Below, one piece after another: positions 20,857 through 30,476 of a DNA stretch of 64,000 bases. The first letter of the stretch is position 1; each line of letters begins with the position of its first letter. The notes under the pieces were generated by a model. That model saw only the letters and a list, made by a program, of their open reading frames with translations, was not told the DNA's origin and made no database searches. The stretch is from Lactarius indigo (Eukaryota; Basidiomycota; Agaricomycetes; Russulales; Russulaceae): the NCBI GenBank assembly GCA_025766275.1, contig JAFKAC010000040.1, positions 62,001 through 126,000 of the forward strand, in the 5' to 3' direction. The translations under genes were made by a program, and so were the position numbers.

Positions 20857-22170
20857 ACACGTGCAACGATTTCTTCGCGCACTCGATCGTCCTCAGATGC
20901 TCCCGCATTGGCATGCACTATAAACGACATGCATAAATCAATATTCTCGTTTGGAAAATGCAGCTGTTGTCTGTGGTGCACGCACTGAGCAGACTGATGG
21001 TGTCCTTGCCATTCCCGATCTGCTGGACTGTTGCATCATCTCCCAATTTCAGCAGTCTCTTCCTGGTCTCGAGGATGGCCCTAGCATTGGGATTCAGGAT
21101 CTCCGCGAGGTCCATGATGCGATTCAAACTCGGCCATGGCAACATCCTTCCAACAAATTTTAGCATTTTCGAGGGGAATATTTTGCTGACGTAAGGAAAT
21201 AGATTCCGATGCGCCTTCAAATGGTAATCGAAAACGAGTAAGATCGAGGTCATCGTTCGAACGTTCATGACACTAACACCCATTGTTTGATCGCGCTCAA
21301 GAATTCATCGTTGCTGTGTTCAAAAGTGCCGAACGAATATCCAAGACCGGCTTGCCCGATGAGTTCGAGTGCCAACTTGGTCATCCACGGGACAAGATTG
21401 ATCTCATGTGGGACATGGACCACTAACAAATCGAGACTCTCACAAGCTAGGGAGAATAAGGCCAAGTGGTTCATGTACACACGGCTCTGAGAGTACCTAC
21501 CGGCTATGTGAAAATTGGACTTATATATCGCATATCATTGACGTTGAATATGAGTCAGCAATTTTCGTTGTTTGCGGTGCTGAGCGCCTAGATAGGTGGT
21601 GGAGTTAAGGGGTGTACGTGAGAGATTTAGAGACAAGGTGCCCACCCGACGTAGCAAGGAGCTCTGTCCCAAAAGTGTCCTTATTCCAGCTTCTCGGGTT
21701 AAGAGACCAGGATCGGTTCTTACTACTTGGAAAGAACTACGCACTGGAAGACTGCCTCTGTCTGCTCGAAAATGAGCTGATCCTTGATAACAATAATGTT
21801 GCGTGTCTTTGGGTCAGATACCACCAGTTGTATGTCCTGTGCTTGGCAATTTCATTGATGGGCACCATAGTTTCGGCCAGCTGGACCCCGAAAAAACCAT
21901 AGGTGCATGCCACTTTTACGTGTGCGCTATGTATCATCTCGTAGAACTAATAGGCACGGCGGTTGAAGACTTGGTTGTAGATGTGACGCCAATGACAGTC
22001 GTATAATCTTTTCGAGTATGCGGCTGATTTTTCTGACGCACGGCTCTTACCCCAGATAAGAGAAGGATCAGATGTCCCTGGAATCTTCTGAAGACTTCGC
22101 TGCCTGAAGGCCCTGAACGCGACATGGCATACACCGTGACAGCAAATCGGAAGAAGAGAACAGCAGACAT
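20857..22170 (-). pseudogene. P450-2: truncated P450 relic
   Basis: N-terminal half of a P450 very close to P450-1: the MSAVLFFRF start, GFFG, DPK-type, AQHRKQRKLL, EFLSAIKQW and DLAEILN segments are present. About 40 bp is missing from the N-terminal exon, and small indels follow. It stops at the I-helix, where it is fused to NLR-C, so the ExxR and heme-binding parts are absent. Confidence 0.85.
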
Positions 22171-22943
22171 GTCAATATCGTGACGACATTGACGGAGCCT
22201 CTTTGCATCATCTCCGAATTAAAGACGTCACAACGAATATAGTTAGCACAGAAGGGTGAGAATGCCTTGTGCTGTTTTAGGGACTGTCTGGCAATGATCT
22301 CATTTCAACTCAGCTTCACGTATCGCACCACTGAATGAACGGCGTACGGTTACCTCAATTTGCATCCGCGGCCGAATATGAAACAGTTGACAATGTTCAC
22401 ACGATTAGCGATCGTTTAATCGGCACAGCAGCTGAACTCAGTCTTGAATTAGCAGGAGCTGAGCTGGGTCAATCAACTCCTGCAGCTCATTCAGCTCTTG
22501 TTCTCGGTGTGATACAGTGTAACCCATTTCCTCCGAGATTTTTCTGTGTTCACGATGGTGAAAATTACATCAGCGGCGTCTTGTTCTTCCATTCAGCACA
22601 GACTGGAAGCCTGATGATCAAATCATGCAACGCTTCAAATCGGACAAGAGACGGAAATAGGAACCAAGCGTTGTATGTATTAAGACTTTTAGAGATCTCA
22701 AGGGCGTGGGCTGCCCTTGGAACGCAAAGCAGTTGCCGTCGGCGTCAGCAGGTGATTGTCGGAGATAGCAGGTGATTGTCATGTGAGCAGAAGTACGCCC
22801 GCATAGATCCCCCCATCATGCACGCATCCTTGGTTGGGAAATTAATCATCATTGCTAAAAAGACACGCCCCCTATGACTCGCCCCATAAATTGTGGGCCG
22901 TTCCGAAATTATTGATCGTACCCCGCTACCCCGCATAGCTTAG
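22171..22943. other. Spacer with OYE-4 promoter
   Basis: A 147-codon plus-strand frame (22335-22775) exists but overlaps promoter-like sequence shared with other OYE copies (gatacagtgtaac, catttcctccgag), so it is not called. TATA-like cataaatt at 22885-22892. Confidence 0.45.
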
Positions 22944-24199
22944 ATGGCCGCTCCCGTCCCAAAACTATTCCAGCCCATCCAGGTTGGCAACCTCAACCTG
23001 CAGCATCGAGTCGTCATGGCTGCCGTGAAGCGGGCTCGTGCCGACGATCGATACGTCCCCGGTGCGCTCGGCCTCGAATACTACAAGCAGCGCACCAGCA
23101 CCCCGGGCACTCTCGCCATCACTGAAGGAACGTTCATTGCCCTGCACGCCGGCGGAGCCGCCAACGTCCCAGGAATCTGGAACGACGAGCAGATCGCCGG
23201 GTGGAAAGCGGTTCGCTTATACCCTTCTTCTCTGAATTTTATTGAGTTTGTTCCTCTGTAGATCACGGACGCGGTACATGCGAACGGGTCGTTCATTTAT
23301 GTCCAGCTGTGGGCCCTCGGGCGTGCAGCCGAGGGCGACGTCCTCCGGAAAGCGGGCGGCTTTGAGGTCGTTGCGCCGAGCGCAATCCCGTTGGAGGGTC
23401 ACGAGACGCCGCGCCCGCTTACCATCCCAGAGATCAAGGAATACGTGCAGCTATACGCGACGGCCGCAGAAAACGCGGTGCTGAAAGCGGGGTTCGACGG
23501 GGTAGAGGTCATAGCGGCCGGTGGCTTCCTCCCGGACCAGTTCCTCCAGACCATCACCAACACACGAACGGACGAATACGGCGGCTCGATCGAGAACCGT
23601 CTGCGCTTCGTGCTGGAAGTTACGGACGCGGTGGTCAAGGTGGTCGGCGAGAAAAGAGTAGGCTTCCGTGTTGGCCCTTATCTGACATTACAGGGTAAGT
23701 TTTCACCCGCTTGCGTCGGGTTACTGTTGACGATAATGGACGACGCCTGTTTTCAGGGATGGGGATGCCAGACCCGATCCCTACGTATACAGAGCTCGTG
23801 ACGCGCGTCCGTGACACCTATCCCGACTTGGCGTACCTCCATGTCATCGAAATCACTAATATGGTTCGAACTTTCGGGCAAACTGAGACGAAGCAGCCGA
23901 CCAAGTTCCTGCGCGACATATGGGGCAAACGGCCGTATATCGCTAATGGGAGCTACGAGCGCGACACAGCCATAGAGGCGGTCGAGAAAGAAGGTGGCCT
24001 CGTCTCGTTCGGACGCTACTTTATATCGAATGTTGGTGTCAACTACCTCATCCCGTCTCAGCGCACACTGATTGGTCGGTTCTGACAGCCTGATCTGCCA
24101 CGCCGCTTAAAAGAGAATATCGTGCTTGCTCTGGGCGATCCAAAGACATGGGGAACCCACGGTGCAGAGGGATATATAGATTACCCCTTCGCTCCATAG
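22944..24199 (+). CDS. OYE-4: old yellow enzyme family protein, most divergent active site
   Basis: 361 aa. Exons 22944-23210, 23262-23694, 23757-24031, 24089-24199. The N-terminal FMN motif reads AAVKR (others APMKR). The substrate region reads IAAGGFL, so the catalytic His is Ile, Asn is Gly and the proton-donor Tyr is Phe. A Tyr-to-Phe change at this position separates isomerase from reductase forms of the ergot-alkaloid OYE EasA. The last exon stops early (FAP) compared with FATEVKPGV. The scaffold is otherwise intact. Confidence 0.9.
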
Positions 24200-24349
24200 G
24201 CAAAAGCAGGGGTTTGAAACATTACCAGTGAGTGCTAGCCATATCTAGGAACGTGCCGTGGTGGCTTGTACCAGTTTAGCTGTACCATTGTACTCGTGTG
24301 AAGGAATAAATGTCCGTATTCGTATTCGTTGCCCGTGTCTGTGACCCTG

Positions 24350-24560
24350 CATAAGGCGGGGGCTGGGCAAGAATCCCGGGGGGGGGCTTGCTTTGTCCTG
24401 TTCGCACGTGAACGAGGGGGAGGGGGGGGGACGTACCTGTCCTGCGTGGCGCGTTCCTGCGCCACTCTTGCGCACAAACGGGGGCGGGGTGCGAAGAAAG
24501 GGTGGGAGTGGAGGGAGCACTTCCTACGCAGTCCCCCGTTTGCGAGCCAATAAAGGCGGG
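24350..24560. repeat. G-rich low-complexity tract
   Basis: Many G runs on the plus strand, including 8-9 G runs near 24380 and 24425, with repeated cgcacgtgaa and gcggggttcg-like modules. No gene. It lies between the OYE-4 3' end and the RNase III-like gene. Possible G-quadruplex former. Confidence 0.5.
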
Positions 24561-24779
24561 GTTCGTTTCTCCTCGCACGTGAATGGGGTCGAGAAGGAAG
24601 GGGCGCTGACCAAGCTCAAACGGCCGCGCCGGACCGAAAGGGGAAGGGCTGGAGTTCGTTGTGTGGTTTGTTGTACACGAAGTAAATCACGTGGGGTCGT
24701 GTGAGTTTGTCCGGGGTCTTGGTTTCGGACGGCTGTCCTTGAGCATTGAAGCTATTGAAGCCGAGCCTGCAAAACCACT

Positions 24780-25900
24780 ATGTGTGAGGTTTACTTTCTG
24801 CGGAACCTGAGGTTGCATATTGACTTCATACCCACTGATAGCTCTGCCATTCTCAGTTGTTGAAACTAACACACTGCCGCCCATTCCAAAAATACAGTCA
24901 GCACAGACTCGGGAGCAAATATTCACCCACAGCAGTCTGACCGCGAAGCGCCGGGGTGAGTTTGAAGCGCCTCGAGATAATCCAAGCCGCGATAACGAAG
25001 AGTGTGTTTGCTGTTCTACCTTCTTTCGTCAATCCGATCGATTGAAGTATCTGTGAGATTGGCACACATCGGGGACCAAGTAGTTAGCTTGGCTATTACT
25101 GACCTCATCCACGGCCGCTATCCGCTTTTGCGTGTTGGTCCCACCTCAGTCCGTCGCTGCATCGTCCCTTGCATTGTCTCTGTTTTTTCACCACTGACGA
25201 ACCAGCAATTACGAAGTCGCATCAAGCGTGGATCCGCCCTCGCGGAAATGTAATGTGCCCTTTCCTTTTAGCCAATTAAGCAGCGCTAACGTGCCCGTGC
25301 TCCAAGTGCGGTGCAGTATGGTCTCCATGAAAGTCTGAGAACCCAATTTCACAATCTTAAAGCTTCTCAGAGCGTGCAAGGTATGGTTACTATGCATATC
25401 ATCGCCTCTTGCATGACCCTTAACCTCTCGTCCTATCCAAAGTGGATGTGTTCAAGGTACCTGCCTTCTCGGAGTTCTCAGTACCGTATGGGTACCTTCT
25501 GAATATTAATACAGGCCTACGTAGGCGGGCTATTCAGGGAGCAAGGCATGGATGCCGTCAAGCAATGGCTCGATCCGCTCTTTGCGCCCCCCTTAGACGT
25601 TGCGTACTGGGCAGAGCGCCGGAACCATCTCGTTCCCGGGCCGGCTTCACCAGCAACTACCTCTCGCACGCCTAACAATGGGCGCAAACGCGAAGAGCTA
25701 GCGAAAGATGGTGGAGATGCAGGTAAGACATCGTCATAATGATACTCGCGAATATTTCGACCTGACGCTTTGTCTTGCTACCACTAGATGCACCCGACTC
25801 TGGGTCTAGTGATTGGCCTGATAGTGCGCCTCGACGACGCTCGCTGGCGACCGCGGAGTTGGCCGATATGGGCACAAGGAAGCGACGCCGGTCGAGATAG
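24780..25900 (+). CDS. RNase III-fold protein lacking catalytic residues
   Basis: About 230 aa, single RNase III domain, no double-stranded RNA-binding domain. Exons 24857-25001, 25058-25148, 25207-25250, 25307-25380, 25443-25456, 25515-25722, 25788-25900. The first exon is uncertain: ATG plus one base at 24780-24783 keeps frame. The signature normally NERLEFLGD reads NEELAHIGD (about residues 48-56), so the metal-binding Glu is Ala and the Asp is kept. The ADxxEA motif reads VDVFKA, so the Asp is kept and the Glu is Lys. AYVGGLFREQG follows. The C-terminal tail is polar and ends in a basic RKRRRSR, a possible nuclear signal. Predicted unable to cleave RNA by the usual two-metal mechanism; it may bind RNA or dimerise. 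The call rests on motif reading, not a search. Confidence 0.8.
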
Positions 25901-26634
25901 GGTGGCGGGGTGTGATACCTTGTCTACACCTTCAGGCTCTGTCGGAAGTCCGTATATTCAGATAGATTTACTTGTATCTATTTCGTTAGTGTTGTAGATT
26001 AACAAATGTCAGATAATATGCGAGCCCATGTAGCATAGAAACTATAAAGCAACTTGAAGTAGTACAGATTTGGACAACTTGTAATTATATAATTGCCGAA
26101 ACCGTGACAATAACTGTGATACGTCATATTGGGTCATAAATTTCACGGGGTGTTCAGTTTCCATCTTGCCTCCCTTTGCCATGTCTGGTATTTCATAGAT
26201 ATGCCAATTGCTCTGCTCGATTAATTCACGCGTATGGAGAATGTCTTTCAGGAGCTCAGGCCGCAGGCCGCATGAGCAAATCAAAAATTCCATGGCCATG
26301 GGACTTACATGGCTGCTCATGTAAAACAGTGCCTCAATACGTCCTTGATCTCAGTCGTCCCCTCATATTTTCATGGTTTCGGGTTCCCGACTCCAAGAAT
26401 TTGTCCAACCATTACCTAATGTTGGAGCTCGACTCCTGCGCTCACGGCGCGACCACATTAGTGGCGTCTCTCGAGCTCTCGAGGCTGACCTCGGTTCTGC
26501 AATTCGACACCAGATTCAGCCCACATCATGCGCCCATTATAGTTGGTAATCGCTGTTGCTGAAAGACATGCCCCCTATAAATTGCGAGCCGTTCCAAAAT
26601 CATTGATTGCGCCTCCCTGCCCCGCATAGCTCAG
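25901..26634. other. Spacer before OYE-5
   Basis: A 92-codon minus-strand frame (26042-26320) contains DVSQLLSRFRQLYNYKLSKS and matches no family I know; it could be an exon of an unidentified gene or chance. The final 130 bp are the shared OYE promoter. Confidence 0.4.
26576..26583 (+). promoter_or_regulatory. TATA box of OYE-5
   Basis: tataaatt, 59 bp before the ATG. The other copies have cataaatt at the same place (50-59 bp upstream), so this is the only OYE with a consensus TATA sequence. Confidence 0.6.
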
Positions 26635-27928
26635 ATGGCCGCTCCCGTCCCAAAATTATTCCAGCCCATCCAGGTTGGCACCCTCAACCTGCAGCACCGA
26701 GTCGTCTTGGCTCCCATGAAGCGAACCCGCGCCGACGAGCGATACGTCCACGGTGCGCTCGGCCTCGAATACTATAAGCAGCGCACCAGCACCCTGGGCA
26801 CTCTCGCCATCACCGAGGCAACGGTCATTGCCCTGCACGCAGGCGGGTGTGCCAACGTCCCCGGCATCTGGTCCGATGAGCAAATCGCGGGGTGGAAATC
26901 GGTTCGCTTAGTATACTCACCTTTCTTCTCTGACCTTTATTTGAGGTGTTGTTTTACTCTGTAGATCACAGACGCGGTACACGCAAACGGATCGTTCATT
27001 TATGTCCAGCTGTGGGCCCTCGGGCGTGCAGCCGATGGCGACATCCTTCGGAAAGCGGGCGGCTTTGAGGTCGTCGCGCCGAGCGCAATTGCGCTGGAGG
27101 GCTACGAGACGCCGCGCGCGCTGACCGTCGCAGAGATCAAGGAATACGTGCAGCTGTACGCGACCACCGCAGAAAATGCGGTGCAGAAAGCGGGGTTCGA
27201 CGGAGTGGAGCTTCAAGTGAATGGCGGCTACTTCCTGGACCAGTTCCTTCAGCCTGTTACCAACACGAGGACGGACGAGTACGGCGGCTCGATCGAGAAC
27301 CGGCTGCGCATCGTTCTGGAAGTTACAGATGTGGTGGTCAAGGCAGTTGGGGCGAACAAAGTGGGCATACGTATCAGCCCGTATCTGAAATTACAGGGTA
27401 AGTTTTCACCCACTTGCGTCGGGTTACTGTTGATGATAATGGACGACGCATGTTTCCAGGGATGGGTGTGTCTGACCCGATCCCGACGTATACAGAACTC
27501 GTCACGCGCATCCGCGACAGCTATCCCGACTTTGCGTACCTCCATGTCATCGAGATCACTGACGTCGCTATAACGCCGGGATCTGGCGAAACTGTGACGA
27601 GGCGGCCGACCAAGTTCCTGCGCGACATATGGGGCGACAGGCCGTACATCACTAATGGGCTCTATAAGCGCGACACAGCCATAGAGGTGGTCGAGAAAGA
27701 AGGCGGCCTCGTCTCGTTCGGACGCTACTTTATATCGAACGTTGGTGTCGACCACCTCATATCCCGTCTCAGCGCACACTGATTGGTCGGTTCTGACAGC
27801 CTGATCTGCCACGCCGCTTAAAAGAGAACATCGAACTCGCACGAGACGATCAAAAGACATGGTTGGCCCAAGGTGCAGAGGGGTATACAGATTACCCCTT
27901 TGCTACGGATGTAAGACCAGGGGTTTGA
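26635..27928 (+). CDS. OYE-5: old yellow enzyme family protein with altered active site
   Basis: 369 aa. Exons 26635-26901, 26965-27397, 27460-27740, 27800-27928. Last OYE of the array, followed by the intact citrate carrier gene in convergent orientation, which is the arrangement the relics elsewhere derive from. The FMN motif is APMKR. The substrate region reads QVNGGYF (His to Gln, Asn to Gly, Tyr kept). ITEATVIA differs slightly from ITEGTFIA. The C-terminal exon is complete (FATDVRPGV). Confidence 0.9.
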
Positions 27929-28047
27929 AACTTTGCCACTAAGGGCTAGCCATACCTGAATTAGGAACGTGTTTTGGTCCACCGATCTAGCTGTACCATT
28001 TGTACTTGTGTGAAGGGAAAAAAAATGTGCATATTCATTGCTCGTTT

Positions 28048-29315
28048 CTATGACCCGCGCCCACCAATGAGCACGATGACTTTTTCGTAGATCGTGAAGA
28101 CTATGCCCCCACTCATCTAATGTACACTCGCTTAGAGACGCGCACAACATAAAAGAATAGAAAAAGGGAAACGCACCACCAGTCGTGCCAGTCGAGGCGT
28201 TGTGCCTGTCCAGAAGCGTCGCAAGCCCTCCTCGGTAAAGATGCGGTACGCGCAGTGCAGTGAATTGCGGTATTGTGCTCGCGCCTCGAGCGACTGCATG
28301 CGCGTCTTGATCACACTGACACAGCATGCGTTGTACGGTTAGCGTGCGGTACGAAAGGAGGATGGTACGCACTCGAGCGGCATCGTGGTGTACACTGTAA
28401 CGAGACCCGCGATGGCACCGATGCCAAAGGTGACGCTGCTGGGCAGGGTCTGCCCCGTGCGCGTGCGGCTCTGCACGAACTGCTTGAGCGTCGTGTATGT
28501 CGTGAAGCGAATAGCCGAATTGGCACCCTGCCGCATCATCTATGGATCGGCTCAGCCAACATGCACGCACGAATGCACGGAGGTAGAGGGAGGACGCAGA
28601 CGTACGACAGGAAAGAGTCCGCGATAGATACCCCGGAGGCCCTCCTCCCGCACGATGGACACCGTGCCGTGCATGAGGCCGCGGAAACGCGGCTGAGGGC
28701 GCTTGGCGTCGTCGATCAGTTTTGTTCTGCGTGTCGCTTAGGAGGTGATTAGGAGACGGCAAGACAGGGACGCACTTGATTGTTTCTGAGGGTGTAACGG
28801 CAAAAATGGCCTCCATCACCCCCGCGCCTAACCCTGCCAGGAGACTGCGCGGTGCGCTCACTTTCCCCTTAAAAAATGCCACCAATCGTGAACTCGATCA
28901 AAGGGCGAGAGAGCCGACACTCACATCCTTGTCTGCTAGTGCTTGCTTGAACCTATCGTAAGACACGAAGCGCACGCCGGCCTTTACAGAGTTTCCGATG
29001 ACGAGAGCAGTACAGCCGGCATAAAGCCCGCGCACGCCTTGGGAGCGCAGTGTCTCGCGGATAATCGTGAGTGGTGATTCGCGCTGCGGATCAGCGTCAG
29101 CGCATACTCAAAAAGAAAAACGGTGACGACACACTTTTCCACCGAATTGTGAGCGGGTCTTGACAAACTCGGTGGGATAGGTCACGAATCTGAATTCCTG
29201 GAAGCGGTTAAGGTGTTGAGAGAGCAGGAACGTCTTTTAAGGCCCACGCTTCCACGGCACCCGCGGTTGCACCCGCAACGAGGGAGTGAATGGGTTTCTC
29301 GTTCTTGAAAGTCAT
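28048..29315 (-). CDS. CTP1: Mitochondrial tricarboxylate (citrate) carrier
   Basis: Inner-membrane carrier exchanging citrate for malate or another tricarboxylate; it supplies cytosolic citrate for acetyl-CoA. 289 aa, the normal size. Exons 29248-29315, 29135-29189, 28925-29083, 28776-28867, 28606-28726, 28373-28539, 28177-28315, 28048-28116. The three solute-carrier signatures are visible: YPTEFVKTR, TPSETIKTK and MPLDVIKTR (each Px(D/E)xx(K/R)x(K/R)). Citrate-carrier hallmarks are MMRQGANSAIRF and RFWTGTTPRLARLV. The start MTFKNEKPIHSLVAGATAG is supported by the Golgi-type carrier N-terminus before the first helix. Its last two exons are the source of the relics after OYE-1, OYE-2 and OYE-3. 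It is divergent from HEM4, with 172 bp between the starts. Confidence 0.95.
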
Positions 29316-29487
29316 TGCGCAGGAGATGTCCGCTGAGGTATGAAGCGAGCTAGTAGCGAGCCACTGACAATGGCTGAACCTGACAGGCGTGCACTGAACA
29401 TTTGGCCCTCAGACTACCCGGCCCGCCATGGCCGACTGTTGACAGCTCCCTTCTCACACTGCGGCAACTGCACTCTGAACTCAACTC

Positions 29488-30383
29488 ATGGGACCCCACG
29501 TCCTCCTTTTACGCGAGTCCTCGTCTCCTCCAGAGACAGATCGCTACGAGGTCGCTCTCTCACGCGCTTCGTTCCGCCCCCTTTCACTTCCTGTACTCGA
29601 AACAGTACTCGAGAATCTGGAGAGCCTGTCTCGGATTATCCGTGGGAGTGACGACGATCAGTGTCCGGTGTCCGGTGTGATCGTGACTTCCGCGCGCGCG
29701 GTCGACGCGTGTGCCCACGCGGGCGCTGATATCGATTGGGGGACAGTGCGGTTCTACGCCGTGGGGCCCGCAACGGCTGCGCAGCTCGCGCGGCTACCCC
29801 ACCCACCCCATGACGTGCGTGGTACGGAGTCCGGGACTGCAGAACGACTTGCGCACTATATCGTGCAGGACGCGAAGAGGGGAGAGAGGCTGTTGTATTT
29901 GACGGGGGACAAGAACCGGGACACGCTTCCCCGCGTCGTGCGAGAGGGCCTTGGTGGCGATGAGGAAGCGTTACAGGAGCTCAGAGTCTACGCGACGCGC
30001 GGAGTGGAGAACATTGAGCACAAACTCGCGCGTGCGCTAGAAGGTGCAGCTGGTAAGTTTGTTCGTCGCGATGCCACGGACGTTAACGACGCGCGCGGTG
30101 GACTTAAGACGATGATTGTGAGCCATGGTGGATCGTGTTCTTTGCGCCGTCTTCTGCCGCGCACGTAACGCCCGCGCTGCTCGTGCACTTTTCCTTGGCG
30201 ATGGGAGAAACGTCGGACATAATAACCGAAGAGAAGAATCGGTTACGACGGGCACGGGTGGCTGCGATAGGGCCGACGACGGGAGAGTACCTACGGGACT
30301 CAGCCGGATTGCGCGTAGAAGTTGTGCCTGATACGCCAAGCGCAGATTCGCTCGCATTAGCACTTGTGAAAGCGCCCAAGTAG
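29488..30383 (+). CDS. HEM4: Uroporphyrinogen-III synthase
   Basis: Cyclises hydroxymethylbilane to uroporphyrinogen III with inversion of ring D, a heme-pathway step in the cytosol. 279 aa; exons 29488-30052 and 30109-30383. Family features: MGPHVLLLRE start, RPLSLPVLETV, VSGVIVTSARAV, FYAVGPATA, ESGTAERLAHYIV, LLYLTGDKNRDTLPRV, then WWIVFFAPSSA and AAIGPTTGEYL across exon 2. The acceptor at 30108 is chosen because it restores the frame into WIVFFAPSS. Divergent from the carrier gene. Upstream, 29340-29487 holds frames in other registers that are not coding. Confidence 0.95.
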
Positions 30384-30476
30384 TAAACAAATGCTGCCGC
30401 ACACAGCCTTTCGGCAATAATAGCACCGTTCCCTCTTTCTTTATTTCTCCAACCATCGTCACTCCTTACACCCCCC

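Noticed and set aside
22335..22775. 147-codon plus-strand open frame before OYE-4
   Set aside because: Composition is unremarkable and it overlaps promoter sequence shared with the other OYE copies, where the frame is not kept.
26630..26910. tRNA-like A box (tagctcagatgg) and B-box-like ggttcgctta in OYE genes
   Set aside because: The two boxes are about 270 bp apart and overlap the start codon and an intron donor; no cloverleaf can form.
27818..28885. 355-codon minus-strand open frame over the citrate carrier
   Set aside because: It is carrier exons and introns read through in mixed frames; the eight-exon carrier model explains the region.
29340..29651. Plus-strand frames upstream of and overlapping HEM4
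   Set aside because: Other-register shadows of HEM4; they lack conserved motifs.
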